Shown: positions 48,478 to 57,397 of the stretch, piece after piece
Position numbering within the stretch: the stretch's first letter is position 1
How the letters are laid out: each line of letters opens with the position of its first letter
Origin: Calothrix sp. PCC 6303
GTDB lineage: Bacteria > Cyanobacteriota > Cyanobacteriia > Cyanobacteriales > Nostocaceae
Length of the DNA: 64,000 nucleotides
Reading direction: 5' to 3'
Assembly (NCBI RefSeq): GCF_000317435.1
Contig: NC_019751.1
Coordinates: 4,340,001-4,404,000 of the forward strand
Notes under the pieces: generated by a model
Seen by the model: only the letters and a program-made list of their open reading frames with translations
Databases searched by the model: none
Told to the model about the DNA's origin: nothing
Position numbers and translations under genes: made by a program

Positions 48478-49545
48478 CTAAACAAGCACTGTAAAAATAC
48501 TACCCCTTGGATGATTGTCTTCAACAGTAATTGTTCCTTGATGCGCTTCGATTGCCATTTTACAAAAAGCTAATCCTAAACCAGTTTGAGAAACATTTTG
48601 CATTCTTGTTCCAATCTCATACTTCTCAAAAATACTTTGTTTTAATGTATCAGGGACTCCTGGACCTAAATCAGCAACTTTAACTTTTGCATGTCCTGCC
48701 TCCAAATATTCTGCTTCCAAAGTTATTTGACTGTTGGATGGTGAAAACTTAATGGCATTTGAAAGCAAATTATCCAATACTCGGCGAAAAACAGTTGCAT
48801 CTAACTTAATTAGACTACTAGGTGCGGGTAATTTACTCACCAAAGTGACTGTTTTTTGAGATGCGATTGGCTTAAAATCTGTTATGGCTGACATACATAA
48901 GGCACAAAAATCAACCTCAGTATAATCAAGAACCATTGTACCCGATTCTAATTTTGCTAAGAGCAATATACTGTCTATACTAGATTGTAACTGTTTTCCA
49001 GATATTGTAATTTGCTCGACCTTCCGTAGCATTCTTTCGGCTGAAATATTCGGCAATCTCAGAACTTCAGCCGATAGTAGAATACCAGTAACCGGATTCC
49101 GCAAGTCATGCACAATCATGTTCACCATATCCTCTCGCAGTTGCAATAAAGCTTGCAGGCTGTCATACTGCTTTTTAATTCGCAACATGCAATTAACCCT
49201 GGCTCGTAGCTCGATAGCATTAACGGGTTTACTCATAAAATCATCAGCCCCAGCGGCTAAACATTCAGCCAAGTCTTTTTTTGCGTTCAAGGCTGTCACC
49301 ATAATGATGGGAACTGGTTGCCATTGAGGCATGGCTTTAATGCGTCGGCAGACTTCTATCCCATCGATTCCCGGCATCATCACATCTAATAAAATAATAT
49401 CTGGCTGCAATAAATCCAGTGACGCGATCGCTTCTTCGCCACCAGCAGCATAATGTAGTGTATAGTCTTGTTCGCTGAGAAATGTTTCAATAACATCAAA
49501 GTTATCGGGTTGATCGTCAACCACTAAAATAGAGGGTATATTCAC
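48478..49545 (-). CDS. REC-histidine kinase (receiver-HisKA-HATPase)
   Basis: 355 residues. Receiver domain about 5-120 with D54 (ILLDVMMPG), then HisKA with H146 (MIVHDLRNP) and HATPase with ADLGPGVP and TGLGLAFCK motifs (about 245-350). No membrane span. Its start overlaps the stop of the 1331-residue hybrid kinase by four bases (ATGA), so the two are translated together and are likely partners in a phosphorelay. Confidence 0.93.
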   Translation of the reverse strand: MNIPSILVVDDQPDNFDVIETFLSEQDYTLHYAAGGEEAIASLDLLQPDIILLDVMMPGIDGIEVCRRIKAMPQWQPVPIIMVTALNAKKDLAECLAAGADDFMSKPVNAIELRARVNCMLRIKKQYDSLQALLQLREDMVNMIVHDLRNPVTGILLSAEVLRLPNISAERMLRKVEQITISGKQLQSSIDSILLLAKLESGTMVLDYTEVDFCALCMSAITDFKPIASQKTVTLVSKLPAPSSLIKLDATVFRRVLDNLLSNAIKFSPSNSQITLEAEYLEAGHAKVKVADLGPGVPDTLKQSIFEKYEIGTRMQNVSQTGLGLAFCKMAIEAHQGTITVEDNHPRGSIFTVLV

Positions 49546-52500
49546 TTGTTATCCTTAACTGCATTTGTAAGTTGTTGAATAGTGTTAGCTAGTTGTTTGA
49601 GCTTTATAGGTTTACTTAAGTAGTCATTAGCACCTGCTGTTAAACAGCGATCGCGGTCGCCTGTCATTGCCAATGCTGTGAGCGCCACAATCGGAATTTC
49701 AGCCAAATTAGGATCGAGGCGAATCTGTCTCATTGCCTCCAAACCATCCATTCCTGGCATTTGAATATCCATCAAAATTAAATCAGGGTGGTGAGTTTTA
49801 GCCACGTCGATAGCCTCTTGACCATTCTGTGCCAACACGATGCGATAGCCCTTAGCTTTAAGGTAGCTAGAAACTGTACTGATATTGGCTTCGTTATCTT
49901 CTGCTAACAAAATTAGGGGAGTCAGGTTGACTACTTCATTCGGACTTGAAGGGTCTAATTCTGAAGTGGCAACTGGTTGATCACCTGCTGCAATTACTGA
50001 TGGAGAGGTATGATTGGGAGCAAAAGGAAGATCGATTGTAAAGCAGCTACCCACACCTAATTCACTGGTTAACCCCACCAAACCACCGTGGAGTTCGATA
50101 ATTCGCTTTACTAATGCTAATCCCAAGCCAGTACCTGTATATTGACGATTTAAAGCGCTATCGATTTGCACGAAGGGCTGAAACAAATTTTTAATATTCT
50201 CTGGTGAAATGCCGATGCCAGTATCTCTAACAGCAAAACGTAAAAAATATTGTTCTGGTGAATCAGCATCCGATATATTCAGGGTGATTTGGGTAACTTC
50301 TAAGGTAATGCACCCCCTCTCTGGGGTAAACTTGACTGCATTATTAAGCAGATTAATTAATACTTGGCGAATACGACGTTCATCCACGAACAGATCTGGT
50401 AAATTGATCTGAAGTTTGATTTCAAGTTGAATCCGTTTTTGCAATGCTTGCTGTTTAATAAACACCAGACTTGATTCGCACAGATGAGCTACCGAAGTTG
50501 GGGCATAGTCTAGTTCGATTTGTCCAGCTTCAATTTTTGCCACATCCAAAATATCATTGATCAATTCCAGCAAATGTAAACCACTACGCTCAACCAGTTG
50601 CAATGCTTTGAGTTGTTGCTCGTTGACAACACCAAAGACTTGCTCCTGTAGCCCTTCGGTCATACCGAGAATAGCGTTAAGGGGGGTGCGGAGTTCATGG
50701 CTCATGTTTGCTAAGAATTCGTCCTTGAGGCGGGTGACACGAGCCAGTTGTTGGTTAGAAACTGCTAGTTGTTGATTGCTATCGGTGAGCTTTGCCTCAG
50801 CTTGCTGTCGTTCAGCGAGTTCCTGTTGTAACTGTTCAAAAAGACTCGCTTGTTGAATGGCGATCGCCAACTGGTTAGCAATTTGTTGTAGGAGTTCTGC
50901 TTCCGAGTCTTTCCAGACTCGTTTCTCCTCACAAGCATGGACAACCAAAACCCCCCACAGCTTGTTAGTTAAGTAAGGGGCAACCCAGCGATGCTTTTCA
51001 CGAAGTGGAAGCAAGCCTCCTCGTTCCACGGTGAGGTCTCTTTCACCGCTGTACAAGTCTTGGAGGATTGGTGCGACAATTTTGGACTGGATTTTGCCTT
51101 CACGGGAATATTCCACTAGGCACTCGGTCCAGATATCATTCATCACATCAGGGACGATACGGGGTTTTCCTTGCCAATAGCCATCAAGGATTTCTTGAGA
51201 CCACACTTCATTTTCCCACTGTCGATCTTTGAGGACGGGAAACTCATTAGATACAGCTTCTTGGACAATTTGACTTCTACCGTCACCCAATAGCCGGAAA
51301 ACAATCACGCGATCGCTTTGTAGTAATTCTTTAACCTGGTGAGTCACTGTTACCAAAATTTCGCTGATGTCCAAAGACTCGCGGATTTTTTGGATAATTA
51401 CCCCTAATGTTTTCTGTAGCCGTAATTGCTGGGCGATTTTCGCTTCTCTGGCTTGTAATTGTTCAGTTCGCTCTTCCACCCTTTGTTCCAAGTTCTGGTT
51501 CAAGCGATGTAAGGCATTGTTCGCTGTTTGGCGTTGTAATTCTGCGGTTGCTCTAGCTGCAAATACCTGGAGAATAGCGATCGCTTCTATACGTTGAGCT
51601 TCTGTTAGTGGCTGCGTATCCAAAATGCAAAGGTTGCCAATCGCATTACCCAAATCATCCTTTAAAGCAATACCCACATAGCTATCAGCCTCCATTGCCG
51701 CCAAATTCAAATCTTCAGGAAAGAGTTCTTGAACTTTGCTTTGGCAGTAAAATTCCCCATCTCTTAAGCTATACTCACAAGCATTATCCACTGCACAATA
51801 GCTCATTGACGGCTTCAATGCTCCATTTGCCCAAAACCCCAAAGTATGAAGTTTGTTATCCACTATTTCGGTGACAACGGCATAACGGACATTCAAAGCT
51901 TCAGCAATGTGGCGTACTAAAGCAGGGAAAAAATCCTCTCCGGTGACGGTAGCAGTTCCAGTCACCAGTTTTTGTAAAATCAATTCAATGCGTTGACGCT
52001 CGTGCAGTTCCTCCTGCAATTTTTGGTGGTTGGTGGCTTGCTGGAGGGCAATTGCCAGTTGCACCGACAAAGCTTCCAGCAGTTCGATTTCTTCTGCTTC
52101 CCAATTGCGAGGGTGCTGGCTTTCGGTGACATTCAGTAAACCCCAGAGCTGCTCACCACAAAACAGAGGTACTAAAATTTTGGCTCGTGTTTGCAGGCGG
52201 ATCAACATATCCCGGTGATAGTCCGAGATTTTGGCTTTGTAAATATCACGCATGACGCAAATCCGACCCTGGCGGTAAATTTTTGCGTAGTCATCTTGGA
52301 AGCAGGTATCAATAACGCGTTTGCCCAGCAGTGACATTGGGGAATCAGTGGATTCAGCAACGGTGATGGTTTGCCAATTTGCATCAAACTGCCAAATATT
52401 AACGCGATCGCACCCTAACAATTGCCGCACCTCAGCAACGGTTGTGTCCAAAATAGTTTGCAAACTTAGAGATGAACGGATTTGTGTGGCAATCTCTAGC

Positions 52501-53537
52501 ACCAATCTCTCTCGTTCCGCTTTCGCCTTGATAACGAACGTTCGGGCTTCAATTTGTTGCTCCAATTCAACAGTACGGGTTTCTAGGAGTGCGATTTTTT
52601 CCGCTTCTAATTTTACTACTTTTTTTTCCAACACCTCGGCTAATTTGTATATTTCCAAGGGGTTGAGGGCTTTTAGCAAACTGGTCTGAGTCACAATTCC
52701 TAATAGTTCACCTTGCTCTCCCGTCACTGCCAACCTGTGGATTAAGCGTTGTTCCATGAGTTGCTGCACCAGCCACAGTGAATCATTGGGTTTCACTGCG
52801 AAAATTGGGGTACTCATTACCACCTTTGCTAAACAAGTTTTTAAGTTTAACCCCAATGCCTGAAACTGCACAATATCGCGCTCAGTGATAATTCCCACAG
52901 GAATTTGTAGAGATTCTGTTTCGCTATTATCTGGTTGCACGATGATGATGGAACTAACCCGATGTTTTGCCATAAGTTGGGCGATTGCCAACATGGAACT
53001 ATCTGGTGCTCCACAAATCACCTCCTTTGTCATCACCTCATAAACTAATCGCAACCGCAACAGATCCACTGGACGAGAGGACTGCCGCAAACTTTCATTG
53101 GTAAGCAGTCCTACCACCTGATCCTGCTGGTCTAGAATCGGTATGTGGCGAATGTGGTGCTGCTGAAGCAAATTAACAGGAAAGAATAAATCGGTAAAAT
53201 CAGACTCGCGCAAACTGATTACTGGATGTGTCATCACCTCCCGAATCTTCAAATTCTCAAAAGAATACTGCTGGGCAGAGAGACGCACTACGTCTCTTTC
53301 AGTGAAAATACCTAGTAATTTACCTTCTTCTACTATTAATACACAGCTTGCCCGTGCCTCTAGATAAAGATTATCCAGCTGCCCATCGATTGTTTGAGTT
53401 GTCTCACAAAGAGTACGCACACCACTCATTTGAGCGATCGCGTCTATCAGAGTCATATCTGGCTTAACTATCAGAGGATCACGAACGATGGCAGATTTTA
53501 ATTCTGATGTGGTGAGGACAGTTGTGTTATTAAACAT
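49542..53537 (-). CDS. Giant hybrid kinase: four CBS, three GAF, HisKA, HATPase and REC
   Basis: 1331-residue cytosolic sensor kinase. Four CBS modules in two pairs occupy about 10-290 (adenosyl-nucleotide-type sensing in the family), then a coiled coil. GAF1 (345-500) and GAF3 (705-897) are phytochrome/CBCR-like; GAF2 (520-665) is of ordinary type. Coiled linkers precede HisKA with H947 (NMSHELRTP), HATPase (about 1040-1175, DTGIGI and GTGLGL), and a receiver with D1257 (LILMDIQMPG). At the CBCR chromophore position GAF1 has Y440-H441 and GAF3 has C806-L807, so neither has the full Cys-His pair. Its stop overlaps the next kinase by four bases. Confidence 0.92.
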   Translation of the reverse strand: MFNNTTVLTTSELKSAIVRDPLIVKPDMTLIDAIAQMSGVRTLCETTQTIDGQLDNLYLEARASCVLIVEEGKLLGIFTERDVVRLSAQQYSFENLKIREVMTHPVISLRESDFTDLFFPVNLLQQHHIRHIPILDQQDQVVGLLTNESLRQSSRPVDLLRLRLVYEVMTKEVICGAPDSSMLAIAQLMAKHRVSSIIIVQPDNSETESLQIPVGIITERDIVQFQALGLNLKTCLAKVVMSTPIFAVKPNDSLWLVQQLMEQRLIHRLAVTGEQGELLGIVTQTSLLKALNPLEIYKLAEVLEKKVVKLEAEKIALLETRTVELEQQIEARTFVIKAKAERERLVLEIATQIRSSLSLQTILDTTVAEVRQLLGCDRVNIWQFDANWQTITVAESTDSPMSLLGKRVIDTCFQDDYAKIYRQGRICVMRDIYKAKISDYHRDMLIRLQTRAKILVPLFCGEQLWGLLNVTESQHPRNWEAEEIELLEALSVQLAIALQQATNHQKLQEELHERQRIELILQKLVTGTATVTGEDFFPALVRHIAEALNVRYAVVTEIVDNKLHTLGFWANGALKPSMSYCAVDNACEYSLRDGEFYCQSKVQELFPEDLNLAAMEADSYVGIALKDDLGNAIGNLCILDTQPLTEAQRIEAIAILQVFAARATAELQRQTANNALHRLNQNLEQRVEERTEQLQAREAKIAQQLRLQKTLGVIIQKIRESLDISEILVTVTHQVKELLQSDRVIVFRLLGDGRSQIVQEAVSNEFPVLKDRQWENEVWSQEILDGYWQGKPRIVPDVMNDIWTECLVEYSREGKIQSKIVAPILQDLYSGERDLTVERGGLLPLREKHRWVAPYLTNKLWGVLVVHACEEKRVWKDSEAELLQQIANQLAIAIQQASLFEQLQQELAERQQAEAKLTDSNQQLAVSNQQLARVTRLKDEFLANMSHELRTPLNAILGMTEGLQEQVFGVVNEQQLKALQLVERSGLHLLELINDILDVAKIEAGQIELDYAPTSVAHLCESSLVFIKQQALQKRIQLEIKLQINLPDLFVDERRIRQVLINLLNNAVKFTPERGCITLEVTQITLNISDADSPEQYFLRFAVRDTGIGISPENIKNLFQPFVQIDSALNRQYTGTGLGLALVKRIIELHGGLVGLTSELGVGSCFTIDLPFAPNHTSPSVIAAGDQPVATSELDPSSPNEVVNLTPLILLAEDNEANISTVSSYLKAKGYRIVLAQNGQEAIDVAKTHHPDLILMDIQMPGMDGLEAMRQIRLDPNLAEIPIVALTALAMTGDRDRCLTAGANDYLSKPIKLKQLANTIQQLTNAVKDNK

Positions 53538-53918
53538 GCATAATAATGCAAAAGGATTTATTAGTTATTGTTCCCATTAACAATACATAAGTTAACAGGA
53601 TCGGTACATTCTATTTCGATAATGCTTGTACTGCAAAGATTATAGCTGTTATTTAATTTAGTGAATGGTTTTTGAGTTTATCGATTAGAGACTTCCAATT
53701 TAAAAAATTCTCATGTGGTGCAGGCTTCTAGGCTTTTCCACCAATGTATGTATTGGGGAATTATTTTCTGGGAAATTCCTTATATAAATCCCTACAAGAA
53801 ATCTATATGTGTCAGGATTTGGGTTAATTAGTATTAGAGAGTTGAGAAATTAAGATTTTGCCGAATTTATAAACATCCTCTTATATATAAAATATGAGAA
53901 TAACTACCCAAAATTTCT
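53538..53918. other. Divergent promoter region
   Basis: 381 AT-rich bases between the start of the giant kinase and the start of the PhzF-like gene. It should hold both promoters. I see no gene; GCAGGCTTCTAGGC at about 53718-53731 is a short fragment resembling the dispersed palindromes of this genome. Confidence 0.4.
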
Positions 53919-54740
53919 ATGCCACAAAGTATTATTCAGGTGGATGCATTTACCAATAAACCTTTTGGTGGAAATCCAGCAGCCGTTTGTGTACTATCAT
54001 CACTCCAAAGTGATATCTGGATGCAGAATATTGCCCAGGAAATTAATTTATCAGAAACTGCTTTTTTGCTAGCTAAAGGTGATGGTTTTGACCTTCGTTG
54101 GTTCACACCAACCGTAGAAGTCCCACTATGTGGTCACGCAACCCTCGCTAGCGCTCATGTTTTGTGGAGCGAAGGATATTTAGATGTTGACAATAATGCT
54201 AAATTTTATACCAAAAGTGGCATTTTAATTGCTAGAAAAAAAGACGATTGGATTGAACTGGATTTTCCGGTTAATCCTTCATGGCAAATTGAAAAAATTC
54301 CCCAACTCGCAGCAGCTTTAGATGTAGATTGTATCGGTGTTTATCAAAATTCCCTAGGATATTTAGTAGAAGTCGCATCAGCAGAAATTGTCCAAAAAAT
54401 TCAACCAAATTTCTCAGAAATTTTGAAGTTACCCATGAGTCAAGTTATTGTCACAAGTGTGGGTGATCAAAATTCTGAATATGATTTTGTCTCCCGCTTT
54501 TTTGCACCTGGGTTGGGTATTAATGAAGATCCAGTTACAGGTGCTGCACATTGCTGCCTTGCTCCATTCTGGCACGAACGTTTTAGGTTGAGCAAACTAG
54601 GCATTCCCCAAAATCAGTTTATTGCATACCAAGCTTCCAGCCGAGGGGGTATCGTCAAAGTCAGATATACAGAAAATGATTCCCGTGTGTTGATTTCTGG
54701 ACAAGCTATCACCACGATGCGGGGAGAACTGGTAGTATAG
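53919..54740 (+). CDS. PhzF family isomerase-like protein
   Basis: 273 residues of the PhzF/DapF-fold family: start IQVDAFTNKPFGGNPAAVCVL, the catalytic Glu in NLSETAFL near 48, CGHATLASAHVLW near 70, and NEDPVTGAAHCCLAPFW near 205. Members catalyse isomerisations of small hydroxy- or amino-acid-type compounds, and most bacterial copies are of unknown substrate; no phenazine genes are nearby. It is followed after 17 bases by the DUF4332 gene, probably one operon. Confidence 0.9.
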   Translation: MPQSIIQVDAFTNKPFGGNPAAVCVLSSLQSDIWMQNIAQEINLSETAFLLAKGDGFDLRWFTPTVEVPLCGHATLASAHVLWSEGYLDVDNNAKFYTKSGILIARKKDDWIELDFPVNPSWQIEKIPQLAAALDVDCIGVYQNSLGYLVEVASAEIVQKIQPNFSEILKLPMSQVIVTSVGDQNSEYDFVSRFFAPGLGINEDPVTGAAHCCLAPFWHERFRLSKLGIPQNQFIAYQASSRGGIVKVRYTENDSRVLISGQAITTMRGELVV

Positions 54741-54757
54741 ATGTTTGGCAATTTTTT

Positions 54758-55228
54758 ATGTCTCCCCATCACCAAATATCGACAACTAAAAACCTATCCC
54801 GTGATTGGCAAATCGAAAAATTACCGGGTTTAAATGCAGAAGAACAACTACAGTTACAAGTTTGCGGTATCAAGACAACAAAACAGTTACTGCAAGCAGC
54901 ACAAAACCCCCAAGCACGGCTGATTTTGGCTAACCAGTTACATGTTCATATTCACCATGTGAATAAATGGGTTGCATTATCTGATTTAGCAAGAATTCCC
55001 AGTATTGGTACTGAATATTGCGGTTTACTGCTTCATGCAGGTATTGCTTCAGCGGTACAGTTAGCAGCTACACCCACATACCGCTTACACAAGCAGATAT
55101 TACGACTGCAAGTTGCAACAATGCAGCGTCGTGATTTATGTCCTGCGATTGAACTTGTTCAGCAGTGGGTTCAACAAGCAAAGTTGGTGCAAGGTGATTT
55201 ATCCAATAGAAAAAATATTGACTGGTAA
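54758..55228 (+). CDS. DUF4332 domain protein (helix-hairpin-helix type)
   Basis: 156 residues. Two helix-hairpin-helix-like segments are visible: LPGLNAEEQLQLQVCGIKTTKQLLQAA (about 23-48) and LARIPSIGTEYCGLLLHAGIASAVQLAAT (about 77-106). This is the arrangement of DUF4332, which is thought to bind DNA or nucleic acid non-specifically; no function is established. It is downstream of the PhzF gene by 17 bases, but the two have no evident functional link. Confidence 0.82.
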   Translation: MSPHHQISTTKNLSRDWQIEKLPGLNAEEQLQLQVCGIKTTKQLLQAAQNPQARLILANQLHVHIHHVNKWVALSDLARIPSIGTEYCGLLLHAGIASAVQLAATPTYRLHKQILRLQVATMQRRDLCPAIELVQQWVQQAKLVQGDLSNRKNIDW

Positions 55229-55256
55229 ATTTTATTCTGGAAATCACCTAACGAGA

Positions 55257-55868
55257 TTACTTAACTAAAACACCATTCAAAAAGATATCAGCTAATCCCT
55301 CTGCCATTTCTTGAAGTTGCTGCGGTGAAGCGTCTGCTTGGATGATGGTGTTGTCAGAAAAACCTGCAACTGCAAACATTCCCAAAAAGACTTTTGCTAC
55401 TAGTTTGGCATTAGTCTTTCGATATACTCCTTTGTCCATCGCTGTTTGGAAGAATGCTTCTGCCACATCAGTCATTTTATCAATGACTTCTACTTGAATG
55501 CGATCGCGTAAGTCTGGATGAAACTGTGCTTCCATGAAACAAACTCGCATCATATCCGCATTTTTACGCATATTCCACATCCGTCGCCGCATTACTTGAG
55601 CTACAGCTTTGTAAGTGCCCATCTCACTCAATTCTGTCAACAAATCGGTGAGAATCTCCACCCATCCCTGTGTTGCCACCTCCACTAAAATCGCTTTTTT
55701 GTTGGAAAAATGCCGAAATAAAGTTCCCTCTGCTACACCAGCTGCCTGCGCTAAATCACGGGTGGTGGTACCATCAAATCCTTGTGCTGCAAATAACCGT
55801 TGCGCTGCATCTAAGATGCGGGTACGGGTTTGTACTTCGGTGGTGGGGGGAGAGTTAAACACACGCAT
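55257..55868 (-). CDS. TetR/AcrR family transcriptional regulator
   Basis: 203 residues. The N-terminal helix-turn-helix (about 15-60) reads RILDAAQRLFAAQGFDGTTTRDLAQAAGVAEGTLFRHFSNKKAIL, a textbook TetR DNA-binding region. The C-terminal ligand-binding domain is helical and diverged. No operator or adjacent efflux gene is evident; the divergent side is a 776-base non-coding stretch, so its targets are probably elsewhere or autoregulatory. Confidence 0.93.
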   Translation of the reverse strand: MRVFNSPPTTEVQTRTRILDAAQRLFAAQGFDGTTTRDLAQAAGVAEGTLFRHFSNKKAILVEVATQGWVEILTDLLTELSEMGTYKAVAQVMRRRMWNMRKNADMMRVCFMEAQFHPDLRDRIQVEVIDKMTDVAEAFFQTAMDKGVYRKTNAKLVAKVFLGMFAVAGFSDNTIIQADASPQQLQEMAEGLADIFLNGVLVK

Positions 55869-56644
55869 AGTTGTTCATCTATAAGATAGTGATCAATCCA
55901 GTATTGAATTTGTAGCATTATTGTCTAACTTTAGGAGCAATAAACACAGAAAGCTTAACAGAAGATTAATGGTTAAGCAGTTTTTATTAGCGGAAACACA
56001 GAGCATCACGCTTTGGAAGAAATAGTTTAGAAGGGTATCGCTACAGTAATAGAGCCAAGATTCGTGGTCTAGAATCTTTTTAGCCCGCGTTCCGCGCTAG
56101 GCTAGGTAGGTTTTATTTGTTTAGCCCCAGGCTTCTAGGCTGATGCGCTATTTGCCAAAACTGGATGCTCCCCGGAAACATTGCTATTCAACGCATAATT
56201 AGATTAATTTCCGGTTAAGTTAGTATTAAAATATACTTAATATTAATATTGATTACTAATTGACTTAGAGAAACACTGCAATACAATGATGCAGAAGGAA
56301 ATTTCAAGATAAAAGGGGTAATCAGCTAAATTTTTTTAAATCTGATAACATCAAAATAATGCTGGATCAATTCAGGTAATTTAGCTCTAAGCAAACTGAT
56401 GGAGTCTAGACTGTGATGCTATAGTTAACACTCCCATAGGAACAGAAACGCAAGTTATTTCCTACTATCGAAAACCAGGTTTAATCGTTTAAACCAGGTG
56501 GAATAATTAGAGAACTAAAGTAACAAAATCTGACAGCCAGATTGGTGCTTATGCCATTTCACTTTTAATGATTTTTTAATATTTGCTCCTCCGCAAAACA
56601 CACAAATCAAATTATTCGCTTCAAAGAACCAATTGGAGATAAAA
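55869..56644. other. Gene-free region with MITE copy B and BON-gene promoter
   Basis: 776 bases between the TetR regulator and the BON lipoprotein gene. 55991-56180 is the second MITE. The rest (56181-56632) is AT-rich, with no gene seen, and holds the promoter of the lipoprotein gene. Confidence 0.45.
55991..56180. mobile_element. MITE copy B with direct-repeat flanks
   Basis: About 174 bases of coding-free DNA (55999-56172) between two copies of CGGAAACA (55991-55998 and 56173-56180). The left end GAGCATCACGCTTTGG and right end CAAAACTGGATGCTCCC match the ends of copy A at 44588-44805. Both copies share the inner GAAGGGTATCGCTA at the same distance from the left end. Confidence 0.7.
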
Positions 56645-57058
56645 ATGAAAAAGCTCATCCCATTTTTAATTAGCAGCGTGTTGGTAGTTGGTGCTGTTGG
56701 TTGTAATTCAGATACAAAAACTTCTGAAACAACAACTACTACTGATAGCACAGCAGTGAAAGAAGCTGGTCAAAAGACTCAAGGTACTACAACCACAACC
56801 AAGACAACTGAAAAAACTACTACTGCTGTTAAAGATGCAGCGGGTGGTGTTAAAACCATTGTTAAAAACAAGTTGGAGAAGCAGTTTCCTGGAAGCAGTC
56901 TTCAAGTAAATCAAGCAGGTGATGTGTTGACTGTTTCTGGTACTGTTCCAGATGAAGCTACTTTGAAGAAAATTGAACCTGCCGTTAAGGAAAACAAGTT
57001 CGAGGGTGTAAAAACTGTGAAAGTAGATGTAAAAGTTGCAGCTAAAAAAGCTCAGTAA
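56645..57058 (+). CDS. BON-domain lipoprotein
   Basis: 137 residues. A signal peptide with lipobox (GAVGC, acylated Cys near 20) is followed by a Thr/Lys-rich linker (about 22-70) and a BON domain (about 72-135), with the KNKLEKQFPGSSLQVN, VLTVSGTVPDEATLKK and VKTVKVDVKV strands. BON domains bind phospholipid or other envelope ligands; this is probably an outer-membrane or periplasmic stress protein (inference). The ATG at 56645 is preferred, with GGAG just upstream. Confidence 0.88.
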   Translation: MKKLIPFLISSVLVVGAVGCNSDTKTSETTTTTDSTAVKEAGQKTQGTTTTTKTTEKTTTAVKDAAGGVKTIVKNKLEKQFPGSSLQVNQAGDVLTVSGTVPDEATLKKIEPAVKENKFEGVKTVKVDVKVAAKKAQ

Positions 57059-57109
57059 ATTAGAAAGATTTCTGTAAAAACAGAAGACTGGTAAATATCA
57101 AGGATGCAT

Positions 57110-57138
57110 AGGACTTACTAACAAGTAAGTCCTTTTTT
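57110..57138 (+). terminator. Rho-independent terminator
   Basis: AGGACTTACT, loop AACA, AGTAAGTCCT, then a run of six T. It lies 52 bases after the BON lipoprotein stop and fits a classical intrinsic terminator. Confidence 0.85.
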
Positions 57139-57214
57139 GTGATGCTAATTCTTATAATGAAGACATTAATTTGTTAACGCGGACAAATAATTAGTTAATG
57201 TACAATATGACAAA

Positions 57215-57288
57215 TCGGGATGACTGGACTCGAACCAGCGGCCCCTTCGTCCCGAACGAAGTGCGCTACCAAGCTGCGCCACATCCCG
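57215..57288 (-). tRNA. tRNA-Pro(CGG)
   Basis: The minus strand gives a complete cloverleaf: acceptor CGGGATG / CATCCCG, D arm GCGCAGCTTGGTAGCGC, anticodon arm CTTCG-TTCGGGA-CGAAG with anticodon CGG, and T arm with GGTTCGAGTCC. The discriminator base is A at 57215; the 3' CCA is not encoded. It is a minus-strand gene, 110 bases upstream of the trypsin/TPR gene's end. Confidence 0.95.
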
Positions 57289-57397
57289 ATAATATTTCAC
57301 TAGTATATAAGAAACTATATCATAAAATCACTAATCTCTAGGCGGTTTAACTTGACATCTGTGAACTAACCTCTAAAGCCATTTGGGCATACCAGGT

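Noticed and set aside
51900-51990. GAF3 cysteine C806 considered as a bilin attachment site
   Set aside because: The following His of the CBCR Cys-His pair is Leu, and the local sequence suits ordinary GAF domains of this kinase type; kept only as a hypothesis to test.
53919-55228. PhzF gene considered as a phenazine biosynthesis marker
   Set aside because: PhzF-fold proteins are common and unlinked to phenazines; no other phenazine genes are seen.
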